This document shows positions 8,024 to 16,504 of a DNA stretch of 64,000 nucleotides, one piece after another. Positions within the stretch are counted from its first letter, which is position 1; each line of letters opens with the position of its first letter. The position numbers were made by a program, and so were the translations under genes. The notes below the pieces were generated by a model. The model did no database searches, was not told the DNA's origin, and was given only the letters and a program-made list of their open reading frames with translations. Source of the stretch: Skermanella sp. TT6 (lineage in GTDB: Bacteria; Pseudomonadota; Alphaproteobacteria; Azospirillales; Azospirillaceae); the NCBI RefSeq assembly GCF_016653635.2, contig NZ_CP067420.1:1991501-2055500 (forward strand), in the 5' to 3' direction.

Positions 8024-9718
8024 ATGACTTGGCGATGGCTCAAGGTGGTGGCGCTCGGCGCCGCGCTGGTCCTGACCGGCGCTCCGGCGGTGGAACGCGG
8101 GCCGTCGGGCGGCCGCGTCGAAGTCACGCTGGGCGCGGACCATGCCGAGGCTCGGCCGAGGTCGGGCGGATCGCGGTCGTCGGGCGGCTATTCCCGTCCC
8201 AGCAGCAGCTATTCGCGCACGCCGTCGTTCGGGACACCCAGCCGGTCGAGCAGGACGCCGTCGGCCAGCGGCGGCTATTCGAGGCCGTCGACCTCGGGCG
8301 GCGGCATCTTCGGCTCGGGTACGCCGTCTGCCGGCGACCGCGCCATGTCGCGCCAGTCCGGCGGCGACGCGCTCAGCCGCTACCGCGAACAGCAGCAACC
8401 CCCGCCGGCGGCGGCTCCGACGGCTCCCAGGCCGGATTACGGCACCCAGTACGGCGGGCAGCGCCGCAGCGGCGGCTCCGGCTGGGGCTGGGGTTCCGGC
8501 GGAAGCTACGGCGGAGGCGGTTATGGCGGATCGTTCGGCCGTGGCTACTCGACGGGCGGATACGGCGGCGGCTTCGGCGGCTGGAGCGGCGCGCGCGGCT
8601 GGTCGGTGCCCGGCTACGCGGCCCGGTCGGCATCCCGGTTCGGGATCTGGGACGGCTTGTTCCTGTGGTTCCTGCTCGACAACCTGACCCGCCCCGGCTA
8701 CGCCGACTTCTTCCATAATCATCAGAACGATCCGGGCTACCAGCAGTGGCGGGCCGAGGCCGACCGCCTCGCCGCCGACAACGCGGACCTGCGGGGGAAG
8801 TTGAACTCGCTCGACCAGTCCCTGGCTGGCAAGCAGGGACAGCCCCGCGATCCCGAATACCTGCCGCCCGACACCCCGCGCGAGGTGGCGCTGGCGGAGA
8901 CCGCGGACGCACCCGGCGGTTCGGGCGGCGGCTTCGGCGAGTTCGGCTTCGTGTCGATCCTCCTGGTCGGCGGGGGCGTGATTTTCCTGGTCTGGCTGTG
9001 GCGCAAGCAGAGGGGCGCGCGGCCCGCCCGTTCCGGAGGGAGTGGCTCCATGAGCAATCTGAAGACCGCGGGCAACATCCTGCGCCAGAAGCTGTCCGGC
9101 GAAACCTACACGCCGTCGCTGTTCCGGGTGGGCATGACGCTGACCATGGACCCGACGCCCTTCATCCTGGCCGGCGGGACGACCAAGGTCACGGCGCCCA
9201 GCGAGGTCTCCGGCTCCAACATGCTGGTCAGCGTCGCCATGGTCTCCACCGTCGGCGACGGCGCCGCGACGCTGCACCGGCTCTACCTGCCGGAGGAGAC
9301 GGGGTTTTTCCAGATTCACCTGAACACCGCGGGACAGCCGGACGAATGCCGCTTCTTCTCCCTGGTGGACGAGGTCCACCCCGGCAGCGAAGAGGAGTGG
9401 GGATTCTGGCTGGACCGGCGCGAAGGCATGATCGGCTGGCCGGAGTTCCAGACCAAGGACGGGAAGGTCTACCCGCGTGCCTGGGCGCCCGGGGCCTCGC
9501 GCATCCAACCGCACACCTTGTACGAGAACGGCACCGACGCCAAGGGCATGACCGTCCGGACGCTCACCACCATGCTCTACGCCGCCCCGACCGGGGCCGC
9601 CGATCCGGCTCCGCCGACCGAATACATCATGGTATCCGCGGTGGAGGAGGGCAGCCGGGCCTGGGTGGATATCCACGCCGGCATCGACGTCAATCCCGCC
9701 ATGCTCTCGCTCGCCTGA
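8024..9718 (+). CDS. DUF2491 (YjfK-like) membrane protein with Gly/Ser-rich N-terminus
   Basis: A 564-residue protein. A signal-like hydrophobic segment (residues about 5-22) precedes a low-complexity Gly/Ser/Arg/Pro-rich region to about residue 205. A second hydrophobic stretch (WDGLFLWFLL) follows, then a transmembrane helix near 306-326 (ILLVGGGVIFLVWLW). The C-terminal DUF2491 domain runs from about 343 to the end and matches E. coli YjfK in general sequence. It heads a three-gene operon with YjfL-like and PspA/YjfJ-like proteins, the same set as the E. coli yjf cluster. The ATG at 8024 has GGGAAGGA about 13 bases upstream; spacing is long and the start is moderately sure. The biochemical role is unknown. 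Confidence 0.8.
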   Translation: MTWRWLKVVALGAALVLTGAPAVERGPSGGRVEVTLGADHAEARPRSGGSRSSGGYSRPSSSYSRTPSFGTPSRSSRTPSASGGYSRPSTSGGGIFGSGTPSAGDRAMSRQSGGDALSRYREQQQPPPAAAPTAPRPDYGTQYGGQRRSGGSGWGWGSGGSYGGGGYGGSFGRGYSTGGYGGGFGGWSGARGWSVPGYAARSASRFGIWDGLFLWFLLDNLTRPGYADFFHNHQNDPGYQQWRAEADRLAADNADLRGKLNSLDQSLAGKQGQPRDPEYLPPDTPREVALAETADAPGGSGGGFGEFGFVSILLVGGGVIFLVWLWRKQRGARPARSGGSGSMSNLKTAGNILRQKLSGETYTPSLFRVGMTLTMDPTPFILAGGTTKVTAPSEVSGSNMLVSVAMVSTVGDGAATLHRLYLPEETGFFQIHLNTAGQPDECRFFSLVDEVHPGSEEEWGFWLDRREGMIGWPEFQTKDGKVYPRAWAPGASRIQPHTLYENGTDAKGMTVRTLTTMLYAAPTGAADPAPPTEYIMVSAVEEGSRAWVDIHAGIDVNPAMLSLA

Positions 9719-9751
9719 ACCGACCCGCCACCAAAGAAGCACGGACACCCC

Positions 9752-10177
9752 ATGGAAACCGATTTCGGCACCGTCCTCTCCAGCCTTGGCCAGGGCCTGC
9801 CCGTCCTGCTGCTGCATTTCGTGGTGACCCTGCTGCTGCTGGCGCTCGGCGTCGCCTGCTACACCGCGATCACCCCGTTCAACGAGCGGCATCTCGTCCG
9901 CGGCGGCAACGTCGCGGCCGGCATCGTCTATGGCGGCACCATCATCGCGTTCGCCATACCGTTGGCCGCCACGCTGGCCACCAGCCTGTTCCTGCTCGAC
10001 ATCGTGATCTGGGGCCTGATCGCCCTGGTTCTCCAACTCGCCGCTTTCGGCATCGCGACCCTGCTGTTCCGCGACATGCGGCCCATGATCGAAGGCGGGA
10101 ACGTCGCGGCGGCACTGACGCTCGCGGGAATTCAGATCGGAATCGGTCTGTTGAACGCTGGCGCGATGGCAGGCTGA
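9752..10177 (+). CDS. DUF350 (YjfL-like) inner-membrane protein
   Basis: A 141-residue integral membrane protein with about four predicted helices (for example LPVLLLHFVVTLLLLALGVACY and the segments near residues 50-70, 75-105 and 120-138; the first is described by position 19-41). DUF350 proteins are small polytopic proteins of unknown activity, repeatedly encoded beside YjfK and PspA-type YjfJ. It is the middle gene of the operon, 33 bases after the DUF2491 gene. The family assignment is good; the function is not known. Confidence 0.8.
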   Translation: METDFGTVLSSLGQGLPVLLLHFVVTLLLLALGVACYTAITPFNERHLVRGGNVAAGIVYGGTIIAFAIPLAATLATSLFLLDIVIWGLIALVLQLAAFGIATLLFRDMRPMIEGGNVAAALTLAGIQIGIGLLNAGAMAG

Positions 10178-10217
10178 TGCCCAAATCTGCATCGACCAAT
10201 TTGGCAAGGAGCCCTAG

Positions 10218-10988
10218 ATGATCTCGTTCATTCGCAACCTCGTCGGTGTCAAGACGGACCGCGCCGTCCAGGCCAGCGTCGAGGCGCTGGTCCGCTGGGA
10301 TCCGCAGGCCGCGACCGAGGCCGAACTGCGCACCATGGAGCAGCATCTGGACGACCTGGGCCTCCAGGTCGCCCACGCCCGCGCCAGCTACGAGCGGGAG
10401 AAGAAGGAAGCCGACGCGATCAATTCCCTGTCGCGCCAGCGCCTTGCCGCTGCGGAGCAGATCGAGAAGCAGTTGGCCGCGGAGAGCGATCCGGGCCGCA
10501 AGGCCGCCTTCGAAAAGAGCCTGAACACCCTGGTCTCCATGCTGGAGGAGATGGCGCCCGAGATCGAGCGCGAGGAGGCCGAGGCCAAGGATGCCCAGGA
10601 CTTCCTGCAGATGCTGGAGCAGACCTACGCCGACGCCGGGGCCAAGCTGAAGCGCGCCCGCAGCGATCTCGACCGCGCCCAGCGGGACATGTCGCGCGCC
10701 CAGCAGCAGCGCGATGCCGCCGAGCGGCGCGCCGAGGCCGCCCGGCAGGCCGCCGGGCTGGCGAGCGCCACCAGCGGGCTGAGCGTGGCGCTGAAGGCCA
10801 TGCAGGACTCGGCTGCCCGCGACATGGCGTCGGCCGACGCGGCGGCGTCGAAGGCCAAGCTGCTGAAGCCGACCAAGCCGGAGGAGGACGATCCGAACAT
10901 CGCGGCCGCCCTGCGGCTGGCGTCGGGCCAGGCGCCGGCCCCGGCCGCCCTTTCCGACCGGCTGGCTGCGATCCGCGCACGCAAGTAG
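10218..10988 (+). CDS. PspA/IM30-family (YjfJ-like) coiled-coil protein
   Basis: A 256-residue, almost entirely helical and charged protein with long heptad-like stretches (for instance AEQIEKQLAAESDPGRKAAF and ARSDLDRAQRDMSRAQQQRD), as in PspA/YjfJ membrane-associated scaffold proteins of the ESCRT-III superfamily. These bind the inner face of stressed membranes. AAGGAG lies upstream of the ATG at 10218. Operon position after YjfL supports the YjfJ label over classical PspA; no pspBC or pspF is present. A GC-rich stem-loop follows. Confidence 0.8.
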   Translation: MISFIRNLVGVKTDRAVQASVEALVRWDPQAATEAELRTMEQHLDDLGLQVAHARASYEREKKEADAINSLSRQRLAAAEQIEKQLAAESDPGRKAAFEKSLNTLVSMLEEMAPEIEREEAEAKDAQDFLQMLEQTYADAGAKLKRARSDLDRAQRDMSRAQQQRDAAERRAEAARQAAGLASATSGLSVALKAMQDSAARDMASADAAASKAKLLKPTKPEEDDPNIAAALRLASGQAPAPAALSDRLAAIRARK

Positions 10989-11007
10989 TTCCTCATGCTT
11001 CCCGATC

Positions 11008-11043
11008 GGTGTCCGCCCCGTCTCCCGGGGCGGGGCGGGCACC
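11008..11043. terminator. long GC-rich stem-loop between convergent genes
   Basis: A 13-bp stem (GGTGTCCGCCCCG / CGGGGCGGGCACC, one G-T wobble) with a 10-base loop ends the YjfK-L-J operon. There is no T-run, so it may act as a transcript end structure rather than a standard terminator. Confidence 0.5.
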
Positions 11044-11125
11044 GGCGCGCCTGACTGCCGGGTCCCGCTTCGCTCCACCTCGGCTGCGGTCCATCGCCTG
11101 ATCGCATGGGCAGTCACGCCTCGCG

Positions 11126-12106
11126 TCATGCCGGGGGCAGGATGATCCGGTGGCGGGTGCCGCCGGCGTTCTCCACCGACATGTGGGCTCCGGCCTGAAT
11201 CGCCAGCCGCCTGACCAGCCGGAACCCCAGACTGCGCGCCCGCTCCGGCGACTCGGCGGCGGGGAGGCCGACACCGTCATCGGCGATGGTGACGGCGACG
11301 GTTCCGTCGCGTTCCCGGCGCGCCTCTACCCGGACGGTGCCGGCCCTGTCGCCAGGGAAGGCGTGCTTCAGCGCGTTGGTCAGGAGTTCGTTGACGATCA
11401 ACCCGATCGGGACCGCCCGGTCCAGCGAGAAGGGGATCTGATCGACTTCGACCTCGAAGGCGATTCGCTCCTGCATGTCTCCGACGACCTGGACCAGGGA
11501 TCGGATGTAGTCCCCCAGGTCGACGTTCGCGAAGTTCCCGGCCTCGTGAAGCTGTTCCTGCGCCAGCGCGATCGAGCGGACTCGCCACGCCGTCTCCTGC
11601 AGCTTGCTCCTGACTTCGGGAGCCTGTGCGGTGCCGGCCTGCATCTCGAGCAGGCTTGAGATGAGCTGCATGTTGTTGCGGACCCGGTGATGCACCTCCC
11701 GCAGCAGCACGTCCTTGTCGTCCAGCGCCCGCTTCATGTCGGTTATGTCGATACAAGAGCCGAAATAGCCGGCGAAATTGCCGTCGGAATCGTTGTATGG
11801 GCGCCCGTTGTCCAGGAGCCAGCGATACTCGCCGTCGTACCGCCGGAGCCGGTACGGCATCGTGAAGCACTCCCGCCTGTCGAAACTGGTCGTGTAGATC
11901 TCGACGCAACGATCGTAATCCTCGGGGTGGACGCCCTCGGCCCAGCCGAATCCGATCTCCTCTTCCATCGTCCGGCCGGAGAATTCGAGCCATGGCTGGT
12001 TGAAGAAATCGCATGCCTTGGTCAGGTCCGACCGCCAGATCATGACCGGGGCGTTATCGGCAAGCAGGCGGAACTGATGTTCGCCGTCCCTGTCCGCCTT
12101 CGACAT
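11126..12106 (-). CDS. PAS-containing sensor histidine kinase, HisKA_2 class
   Basis: A 326-residue soluble kinase. A PAS domain (about residues 8-125, with the [12 protein letters not shown] and HPEDYDRC motifs of PAS_3-type folds) precedes a HisKA_2 dimerisation domain with the phospho-accepting His in [18 protein letters not shown] HATPase domain with [16 protein letters not shown] and DDGVGLP boxes follows. No membrane helix is seen, so the signal is probably sensed in the cytoplasm. Such kinases often feed the general stress response in alphaproteobacteria. The ATG at 12106 follows GAGGAG. It is divergent from a receiver-only gene that may be its partner. Confidence 0.88.
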   Translation of the reverse strand: MSKADRDGEHQFRLLADNAPVMIWRSDLTKACDFFNQPWLEFSGRTMEEEIGFGWAEGVHPEDYDRCVEIYTTSFDRRECFTMPYRLRRYDGEYRWLLDNGRPYNDSDGNFAGYFGSCIDITDMKRALDDKDVLLREVHHRVRNNMQLISSLLEMQAGTAQAPEVRSKLQETAWRVRSIALAQEQLHEAGNFANVDLGDYIRSLVQVVGDMQERIAFEVEVDQIPFSLDRAVPIGLIVNELLTNALKHAFPGDRAGTVRVEARRERDGTVAVTIADDGVGLPAAESPERARSLGFRLVRRLAIQAGAHMSVENAGGTRHRIILPPA

Positions 12107-12197
12107 GCTGGTACTCCTCGGTATGGCTGTGACATCATGCGCGTCGAGCGGGAAGTGTAGCCTGCCAATCGGCAACATGCGAAGAAAGCTAAGATGG

Positions 12198-12665
12198 ATG
12201 CAAGGCTTGGGCTGCGCCGGTTCCAACCACCTTACCAGGTGCCGGGCGGTATACTCCGCGGATTCCCCTGTCGGCGGATCGGAGCAGCCTTATCGCACGC
12301 TCCGCGTCCTCATAGTCGAGGATGAGGCCATCACCGCCATGCATATCGAGGACATGGTCGTCGAACTCGGGCATGACGTGGTCGATGTCGTCGATACCGG
12401 GCCTGCGGCCGTCCAGGCCGCGGTGAGGCTTCGACCCGATCTCGTGCTGATGGATATCCGGCTTGCCAGAGGCACGGACGGTATCGCCGCCGCCTTGGAG
12501 ATCAGGGGAGGTCTCGGCATCCGCTCCATCTTCATGAGCGCCCAGACCGACCCGCTTACGCGGCAGCGTGCCGACGTCGCGCAGCCCTTCGGCTATCTGG
12601 TGAAACCTTTCGCCATGGATCAAGTGGCGGATGCACTCGGCGGAGCGCTGACCGAGATCGACTGA
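12198..12665 (+). CDS. receiver-domain response regulator (CheY-like fold)
   Basis: A stand-alone receiver protein. The receiver begins at [10 protein letters not shown] with the acidic pair ED, the phospho-acceptor Asp lies in [14 protein letters not shown], and the conserved Lys in LVKPF near the C-terminus. No output domain is present. The start is uncertain: ATG at 12198 gives 155 residues with about 35 residues of leader, lacks a clear ribosome site, and other codons nearby are possible. It is divergent from the HisKA_2 kinase at 11126-12106, suggesting a phospho-signalling pair. Confidence 0.8.
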   Translation: MQGLGCAGSNHLTRCRAVYSADSPVGGSEQPYRTLRVLIVEDEAITAMHIEDMVVELGHDVVDVVDTGPAAVQAAVRLRPDLVLMDIRLARGTDGIAAALEIRGGLGIRSIFMSAQTDPLTRQRADVAQPFGYLVKPFAMDQVADALGGALTEID

Positions 12666-12992
12666 CCGGCCCGACTCCGTCCTTTGGGGCGGCGCGCGCG
12701 GGGAAGAGCCGTGCGCCGGTGTATGATCCCGAGCGAGGTCGCCCGACCGTCCCTAGGCAAGGCGGCATAGGGCAGCGGCGGACGTCCCGGCCTGCCCGTA
12801 TGACATTCTATGTAACCGCCTTATACTCCCGATCACCGCGACACTTCGAATTCTAACCTTCAGCTCGATTACCGTTTCGCGCAAAACCGAATAGCCTCCT
12901 TCCCATCAGGCAAGAGCGGTTTCCAAGCGAAGTCCAGTCTCCGAGCTTTCTTGCGCGACCGGAAGCCTTCACCTGCTCACCGAGGAGGAATC
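12666..12992. other. intergenic region without recognised features
   Basis: About 330 bases between the receiver gene and a small hypothetical gene. The part at 12800-12900 is AT-richer than average and presumably holds the downstream promoter. I see no convincing RNA gene, repeat or coding frame. Confidence 0.4.
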
Positions 12993-13415
12993 ATGACAAA
13001 GAACGGGCTGTCGAACTCCGGTGAGCCGGACGACCGGCGTCCAGGGAGCATGATCATGGGGACAGCCAGGATCATCGATTTCCAGCGGGCAGCCGCCGCA
13101 CGCACCGGGCGGTCCGGAGAACGTCGGAGTCCGCGAACCGATGGCCTCGGCGTGCTCCAGGCCCGGATCGGCTCGCTCCGCCATCAGGTCGACCTGCTGT
13201 CCGTCCATCTGGGGCTGATGCAGTGCAGGCTCGAACTCATGTCGTTTTCCATCCAGGAAACCACCGACTTCTGCGCCGACTGCCACGAGGCCATGGCGAT
13301 GACGGATATCGACGCCATGGAAAGGGCGCGGGACGATCTGCGGGACAGGCTGGGGGAGCGAGCCGCGCTTTGGCGGAATCCCGCGGATTTCCGCTTCGAT
13401 GCGCCACCTGCGTGA
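12993..13415 (+). CDS. hypothetical protein with Cys pair
   Basis: A 140-residue protein I do not recognise. The first 60 residues are basic and probably disordered. The rest is predicted helical (LQARIGSLRHQVDLLSVHLG, then RARDDLRDRLGERAALW), with a Cys-rich spot FCADCHEAM at about residue 100 that could bind metal or haem (C-x-x-C-H), although no signal peptide precedes it. GAGGAGG lies just upstream of the ATG at 12993. It is alone in its transcription unit. The C-x-x-C-H may be coincidental in a cytosolic context. Confidence 0.65.
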   Translation: MTKNGLSNSGEPDDRRPGSMIMGTARIIDFQRAAAARTGRSGERRSPRTDGLGVLQARIGSLRHQVDLLSVHLGLMQCRLELMSFSIQETTDFCADCHEAMAMTDIDAMERARDDLRDRLGERAALWRNPADFRFDAPPA

Positions 13416-13421
13416 TTGACT

Positions 13422-13438
13422 CATACGTTTGTTTGAAT
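13422..13438. promoter_or_regulatory. PsrA-type operator upstream of the second beta-oxidation operon
   Basis: CATAC-GTTT-GTTTG-AAT, matching the left half at four of five bases and the right half fully. It lies about 70 bases before the small leader frame and 170 before the acyl-CoA dehydrogenase. Confidence 0.55.
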
Positions 13439-13507
13439 ATACAGTCCCGCCAAGCCCGGACACCAGGGCATTCAGGAAGAACAATCCCCTCTAGGGAGGT
13501 TACGCAG

Positions 13508-13609
13508 ATGACGCCGGTTTCCGGCCTCTCCGTCGCTGCCGGCTTGGCCCCGACCTTCGGGACCGGGCCGGTGGTCGCGTTCCGCCGGTCTGGCCTTGTC
13601 GGAGCGTGA
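13508..13609 (+). CDS. 33-codon leader reading frame overlapping the acyl-CoA dehydrogenase start
   Basis: A short frame starting at ATG 13508 with a good GGGAGG site about eight bases upstream. It ends in TGA, which overlaps the ATG of the next gene (TGATG). The peptide (MTPVSGLSVAAGLAPTF and on) has no recognised domain. The dehydrogenase has only a weak site of its own, so translation of this frame could deliver ribosomes to it. It could equally be a chance frame. Confidence 0.4.
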   Translation: MTPVSGLSVAAGLAPTFGTGPVVAFRRSGLVGA

Positions 13610-15390
13610 TGCCGAGCCTGCTGCCAAGCTTGCTGATCGACCGGCGCGACCTGGATTTCCAGCTCTATGACGTGCTCCGGGTCCAGGACCTGACCGCACG
13701 CGACCGTTTCGCCGAGCACAGCCGCGAGACCTTCGATGCGTCCATCGATACGGCGCTTCGGCTGGCCGAACGGTACTTCGCCCCTCACAACCGCAAATCC
13801 GATCTGGAGGAGCCCCGCTTCGACGGTTCCAGGGTCCATGTGACTCCGGAAGTCCGGGAGGCGCTGGATGCCTTCTCCAAGGCCGGCATGATGGCCGCCG
13901 GCCAGGACTTCGAACTCGGCGGGATGCAGCTTCCCCATACGGTGGCGCTGGCCGGCTTCGGGCTGTTCAAGGCGGCCAACATGGCGACCGCCTCCTATCC
14001 CATGCTGACCATGGCGGCCGCCAACCTGATCCTGGCCCACGGGTCGGAGGAGCAGAAAGCCCGGTACGTCCCGAACATGCTGGCCGGGCGCTGGATCGGC
14101 ACCATGGCGCTGACGGAGCCTCATGCCGGCTCTTCCCTGGCGGACATAAGGACCACGGCGGAGCCCGCCGGCGACGGTACCTGGCGGCTGACCGGCAACA
14201 AGATCTTCATCTCCGGCGGCGACCACGACCTGTCGGAGAACATCGTCCACATGGTGCTGGGCCGCGTCCGCGGCGCGCCGGCGGGGATCAGGGGCATTTC
14301 CCTGTTCCTGGTGCCCAAGTTCCTGGTCGAGCCCGACGGTTCCCTCGGGCGGCGCAACGATGTGGCGCTGGCCGGCCTGATCCACAAGATGGGCTGGCGC
14401 GGCACCACCTCGACGATGCTGAATTTCGGCGAGGGGGAGGGGGCCGTCGCCTGGCTGGTCGGCGAGCCGAGCCAGGGCCTCTCCTACATGTTCCATATGA
14501 TGAACGAGGCCCGGATCGCGGTCGGGCTCGGCGCCGTCATGCTGGGCTATACCGGATACCTCCACGCGCTCGACTATGCCCGCAGCCGTCCCCAGGGACG
14601 CCCGGCGGGAGCGAAGGACCCGTCGACCCCGCAGCGGCCCATCATCGAGCATGCCGATGTCCGCCGCATGCTGCTGGCCCAGAAAGCCTATGTCGAGGGC
14701 GGGCTGGCGCTTTGCCTCTACGCCGCCCGGCTGGTCGACGAGCGGCGGACCGCCGCGGACGAGGGCGCCCGGCGCGAGGCGGGACTCCTGCTCGACATCC
14801 TGACGCCGCTGGTCAAGGCCTGGCCGGCGCAGTATTGCCTGGAAGCCAACGATCTCGCCATCCAGGTCCATGGCGGCTACGGCTATACCCGCGAATACCC
14901 GGTCGAGCAGTTCTACCGCGACAACCGGCTGAACCCGATCCACGAGGGCACCAACGGCATCCAGGCGCTGGACCTGCTCGGCCGCAAGGTGACCATGGAG
15001 GGCGGTGCCGCCTTCAGGCTGCTGGCCCGCGAGATCCGCGCCGCCATCGACCGGGCCGCGAGCGGGGAGGCCGCCGGTCACGCCGCAGATCTGGCACGCA
15101 CCTGGGACCTGATCGAACGGGTCACCTCGACGCTGGCCGCCGGACCATCCGACCGCGCGCTCGCCAATGCCTCGCTGTACCTGGACCTGGTCGGCCACGC
15201 CGTCGTCGCCTGGATGTGGCTGAGGCAGGCCGTCGCGGTCCGGGAGCATCCCGATGCGGCATTCAGGTCGGGCAAGCTCCAGGCCTGCCGCTATTTCTTC
15301 CATTACGAGTTGCCGCGCGCCCGGGCCCATGCCGAGGTGCTGCTCTCGCTCGATCCGACGCTGCTCGACATGCGCCCGGACTGGTTTTGA
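13609..15390 (+). CDS. acyl-CoA dehydrogenase with C-terminal extension
   Basis: A 593-residue flavoenzyme of the long ACAD branch, with an N-terminal helical domain starting LLIDRRDLDFQLYDVL, catalysing the first, FAD-dependent step of beta-oxidation. The central motif MALTEPHAGSSLADI, the GGYGYTREYPVEQFYRDNR segment near residue 425 (Glu-rich C-terminal ACAD signature) and the NPIHEGTNGIQ motif are intact. The last 120 residues form the extra helical C-terminal domain of this branch. The gene directly precedes a 3-hydroxyacyl-CoA dehydrogenase (31 bases) in one operon. A PsrA-type operator lies in its promoter. The start at 13609 overlaps the stop of a leader frame. Confidence 0.9.
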   Translation: MPSLLPSLLIDRRDLDFQLYDVLRVQDLTARDRFAEHSRETFDASIDTALRLAERYFAPHNRKSDLEEPRFDGSRVHVTPEVREALDAFSKAGMMAAGQDFELGGMQLPHTVALAGFGLFKAANMATASYPMLTMAAANLILAHGSEEQKARYVPNMLAGRWIGTMALTEPHAGSSLADIRTTAEPAGDGTWRLTGNKIFISGGDHDLSENIVHMVLGRVRGAPAGIRGISLFLVPKFLVEPDGSLGRRNDVALAGLIHKMGWRGTTSTMLNFGEGEGAVAWLVGEPSQGLSYMFHMMNEARIAVGLGAVMLGYTGYLHALDYARSRPQGRPAGAKDPSTPQRPIIEHADVRRMLLAQKAYVEGGLALCLYAARLVDERRTAADEGARREAGLLLDILTPLVKAWPAQYCLEANDLAIQVHGGYGYTREYPVEQFYRDNRLNPIHEGTNGIQALDLLGRKVTMEGGAAFRLLAREIRAAIDRAASGEAAGHAADLARTWDLIERVTSTLAAGPSDRALANASLYLDLVGHAVVAWMWLRQAVAVREHPDAAFRSGKLQACRYFFHYELPRARAHAEVLLSLDPTLLDMRPDWF

Positions 15391-15421
15391 CCGACCCCAC
15401 ATCTTTCTGGAAGAATTGCCC

Positions 15422-16270
15422 ATGAGAATCGGAATCGTCGGCGCCGGGATGATGGGCGCGGAGATCGCCCTGAGCTTCGCCCTCGCCGGGAACGAGGTGC
15501 GGCTGCACGACAGCGACGCGACTTCGGTCGAGCGCGCGATGGCGCGGCTCGGCGAGGTGCTGGACAAGGGCGCCGCGCGCGGCTTCTACAAGGCGGAGGA
15601 CAAGCAGGCGACGCTCGACCGCCTGCTGCCGACGCCGGACCTTGCCGCTTATGCCGACCGCGAGTTCGTGATCGAGGCGGTGTTCGAGGACGTCTCGGTC
15701 AAATCCGAGGTCTTCCGCCGGCTGGACGCGATCTGCGTGCCCGACTGCCTGCTCGCCAGCAACACCTCGACCATCCCGATCTCCACGCTGGCGGCGGCGC
15801 TGTCGGCGGGGCGTCGGGGCCGCTTCCTCGGCACCCATTTCTTCTCGCCGGTCAGCCGCATGAAGCTTGTCGAGGTGATCCCCGGCTTCGAGACGGCGCC
15901 GGAGGTGGTGGAGCGGGTTATGGAGATCTGCCGGGCCGCCGCGAAGGAACCGATCAGGGTGAAGGACGTCGCCGGATTCGCGGTCAACCGGGTGCTGCAC
16001 GCCTTCCTGATCGAGGCGGTCCGCCTCGCCGAGGAGGAGGTCGCGACGCCGGAGGACATCGACAAGGCGTGCCGCCTGGGCCTCGGTCATCCCGTCGGTC
16101 CGTTCGAACTGATGGACCTGGTGACCAACGGGCTGACGCTCCAGGTGCAGGAGATCCTGCACGACGCCTACGGCCCGCGCTTCCTGCCGCGCCCCCTCCT
16201 GAAGCAGCGGGTGGCGGCCGGCCACCAGGGGCGCCGCACCGGCCGCGGGTGGAAAGCCTACGGCCGCTAG
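15422..16270 (+). CDS. 3-hydroxyacyl-CoA dehydrogenase (3-hydroxybutyryl-CoA dehydrogenase type)
   Basis: A 282-residue NAD-dependent enzyme oxidising L-3-hydroxyacyl-CoA (or acting on 3-hydroxybutyryl-CoA). The Rossmann start VGAGMMGAEIA, the catalytic-region SNTSTIPI, the THFFSPVSRMKLVEVI segment with its active His, and the C-terminal helical domain with GFAVNRVL and LGLGHPVGPFELMDL are all present. The length matches single-domain members such as HbdA/PaaH-type enzymes. It is translated right after the acyl-CoA dehydrogenase, giving two steps of one pathway; no enoyl-CoA hydratase or thiolase is in the window. Confidence 0.9.
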   Translation: MRIGIVGAGMMGAEIALSFALAGNEVRLHDSDATSVERAMARLGEVLDKGAARGFYKAEDKQATLDRLLPTPDLAAYADREFVIEAVFEDVSVKSEVFRRLDAICVPDCLLASNTSTIPISTLAAALSAGRRGRFLGTHFFSPVSRMKLVEVIPGFETAPEVVERVMEICRAAAKEPIRVKDVAGFAVNRVLHAFLIEAVRLAEEEVATPEDIDKACRLGLGHPVGPFELMDLVTNGLTLQVQEILHDAYGPRFLPRPLLKQRVAAGHQGRRTGRGWKAYGR

Positions 16271-16467
16271 AGCTGTTCCCGATCAGGTCGGTCCGCCCGA
16301 GGCAGCTGATCCGATGCGTTGCGCCATGGGCACAACCTACAAACGTTCGCCCGCATCGCCTCCGCCCTGCATCGAGCGGCAGGTTGCGCCCATGGCGCGA
16401 CACGGTGCGGCGAGGGGAACGGTGCGCTGCGAGGACCGGAGCGGTTCAACCTGATCGGGTACCGCTC
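16270..16467. repeat. imperfect inverted-repeat intergenic element
   Basis: About 200 bases fold back on themselves. The outer arms CCCGATCAGGT (16278-16288) and ACCTGATCGGG (16449-16459) match, and so do the inner arms GCGCCATGGGCACAACCT (16321-16338) and AGGTTGCGCCCATGGCGC (16381-16398), with one mismatch. The right outer arm is itself a hairpin (GAGCGGT ... ACCGCTC). No protein is encoded. It may be a REP- or MITE-like element or a transcript end structure between two convergent genes. Confidence 0.6.
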
Positions 16468-16504
16468 CGGGCTGCGCGGGTTCGGGTCCCGCTTGGCGAT
16501 TGCG

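Noticed and set aside
16339-16352. CAAACGTTCGCCCG as a further PsrA-type site
   Set aside because: Only the left half matches. It lies in the loop of the inverted-repeat element between two gene ends, not in a promoter of a lipid gene.
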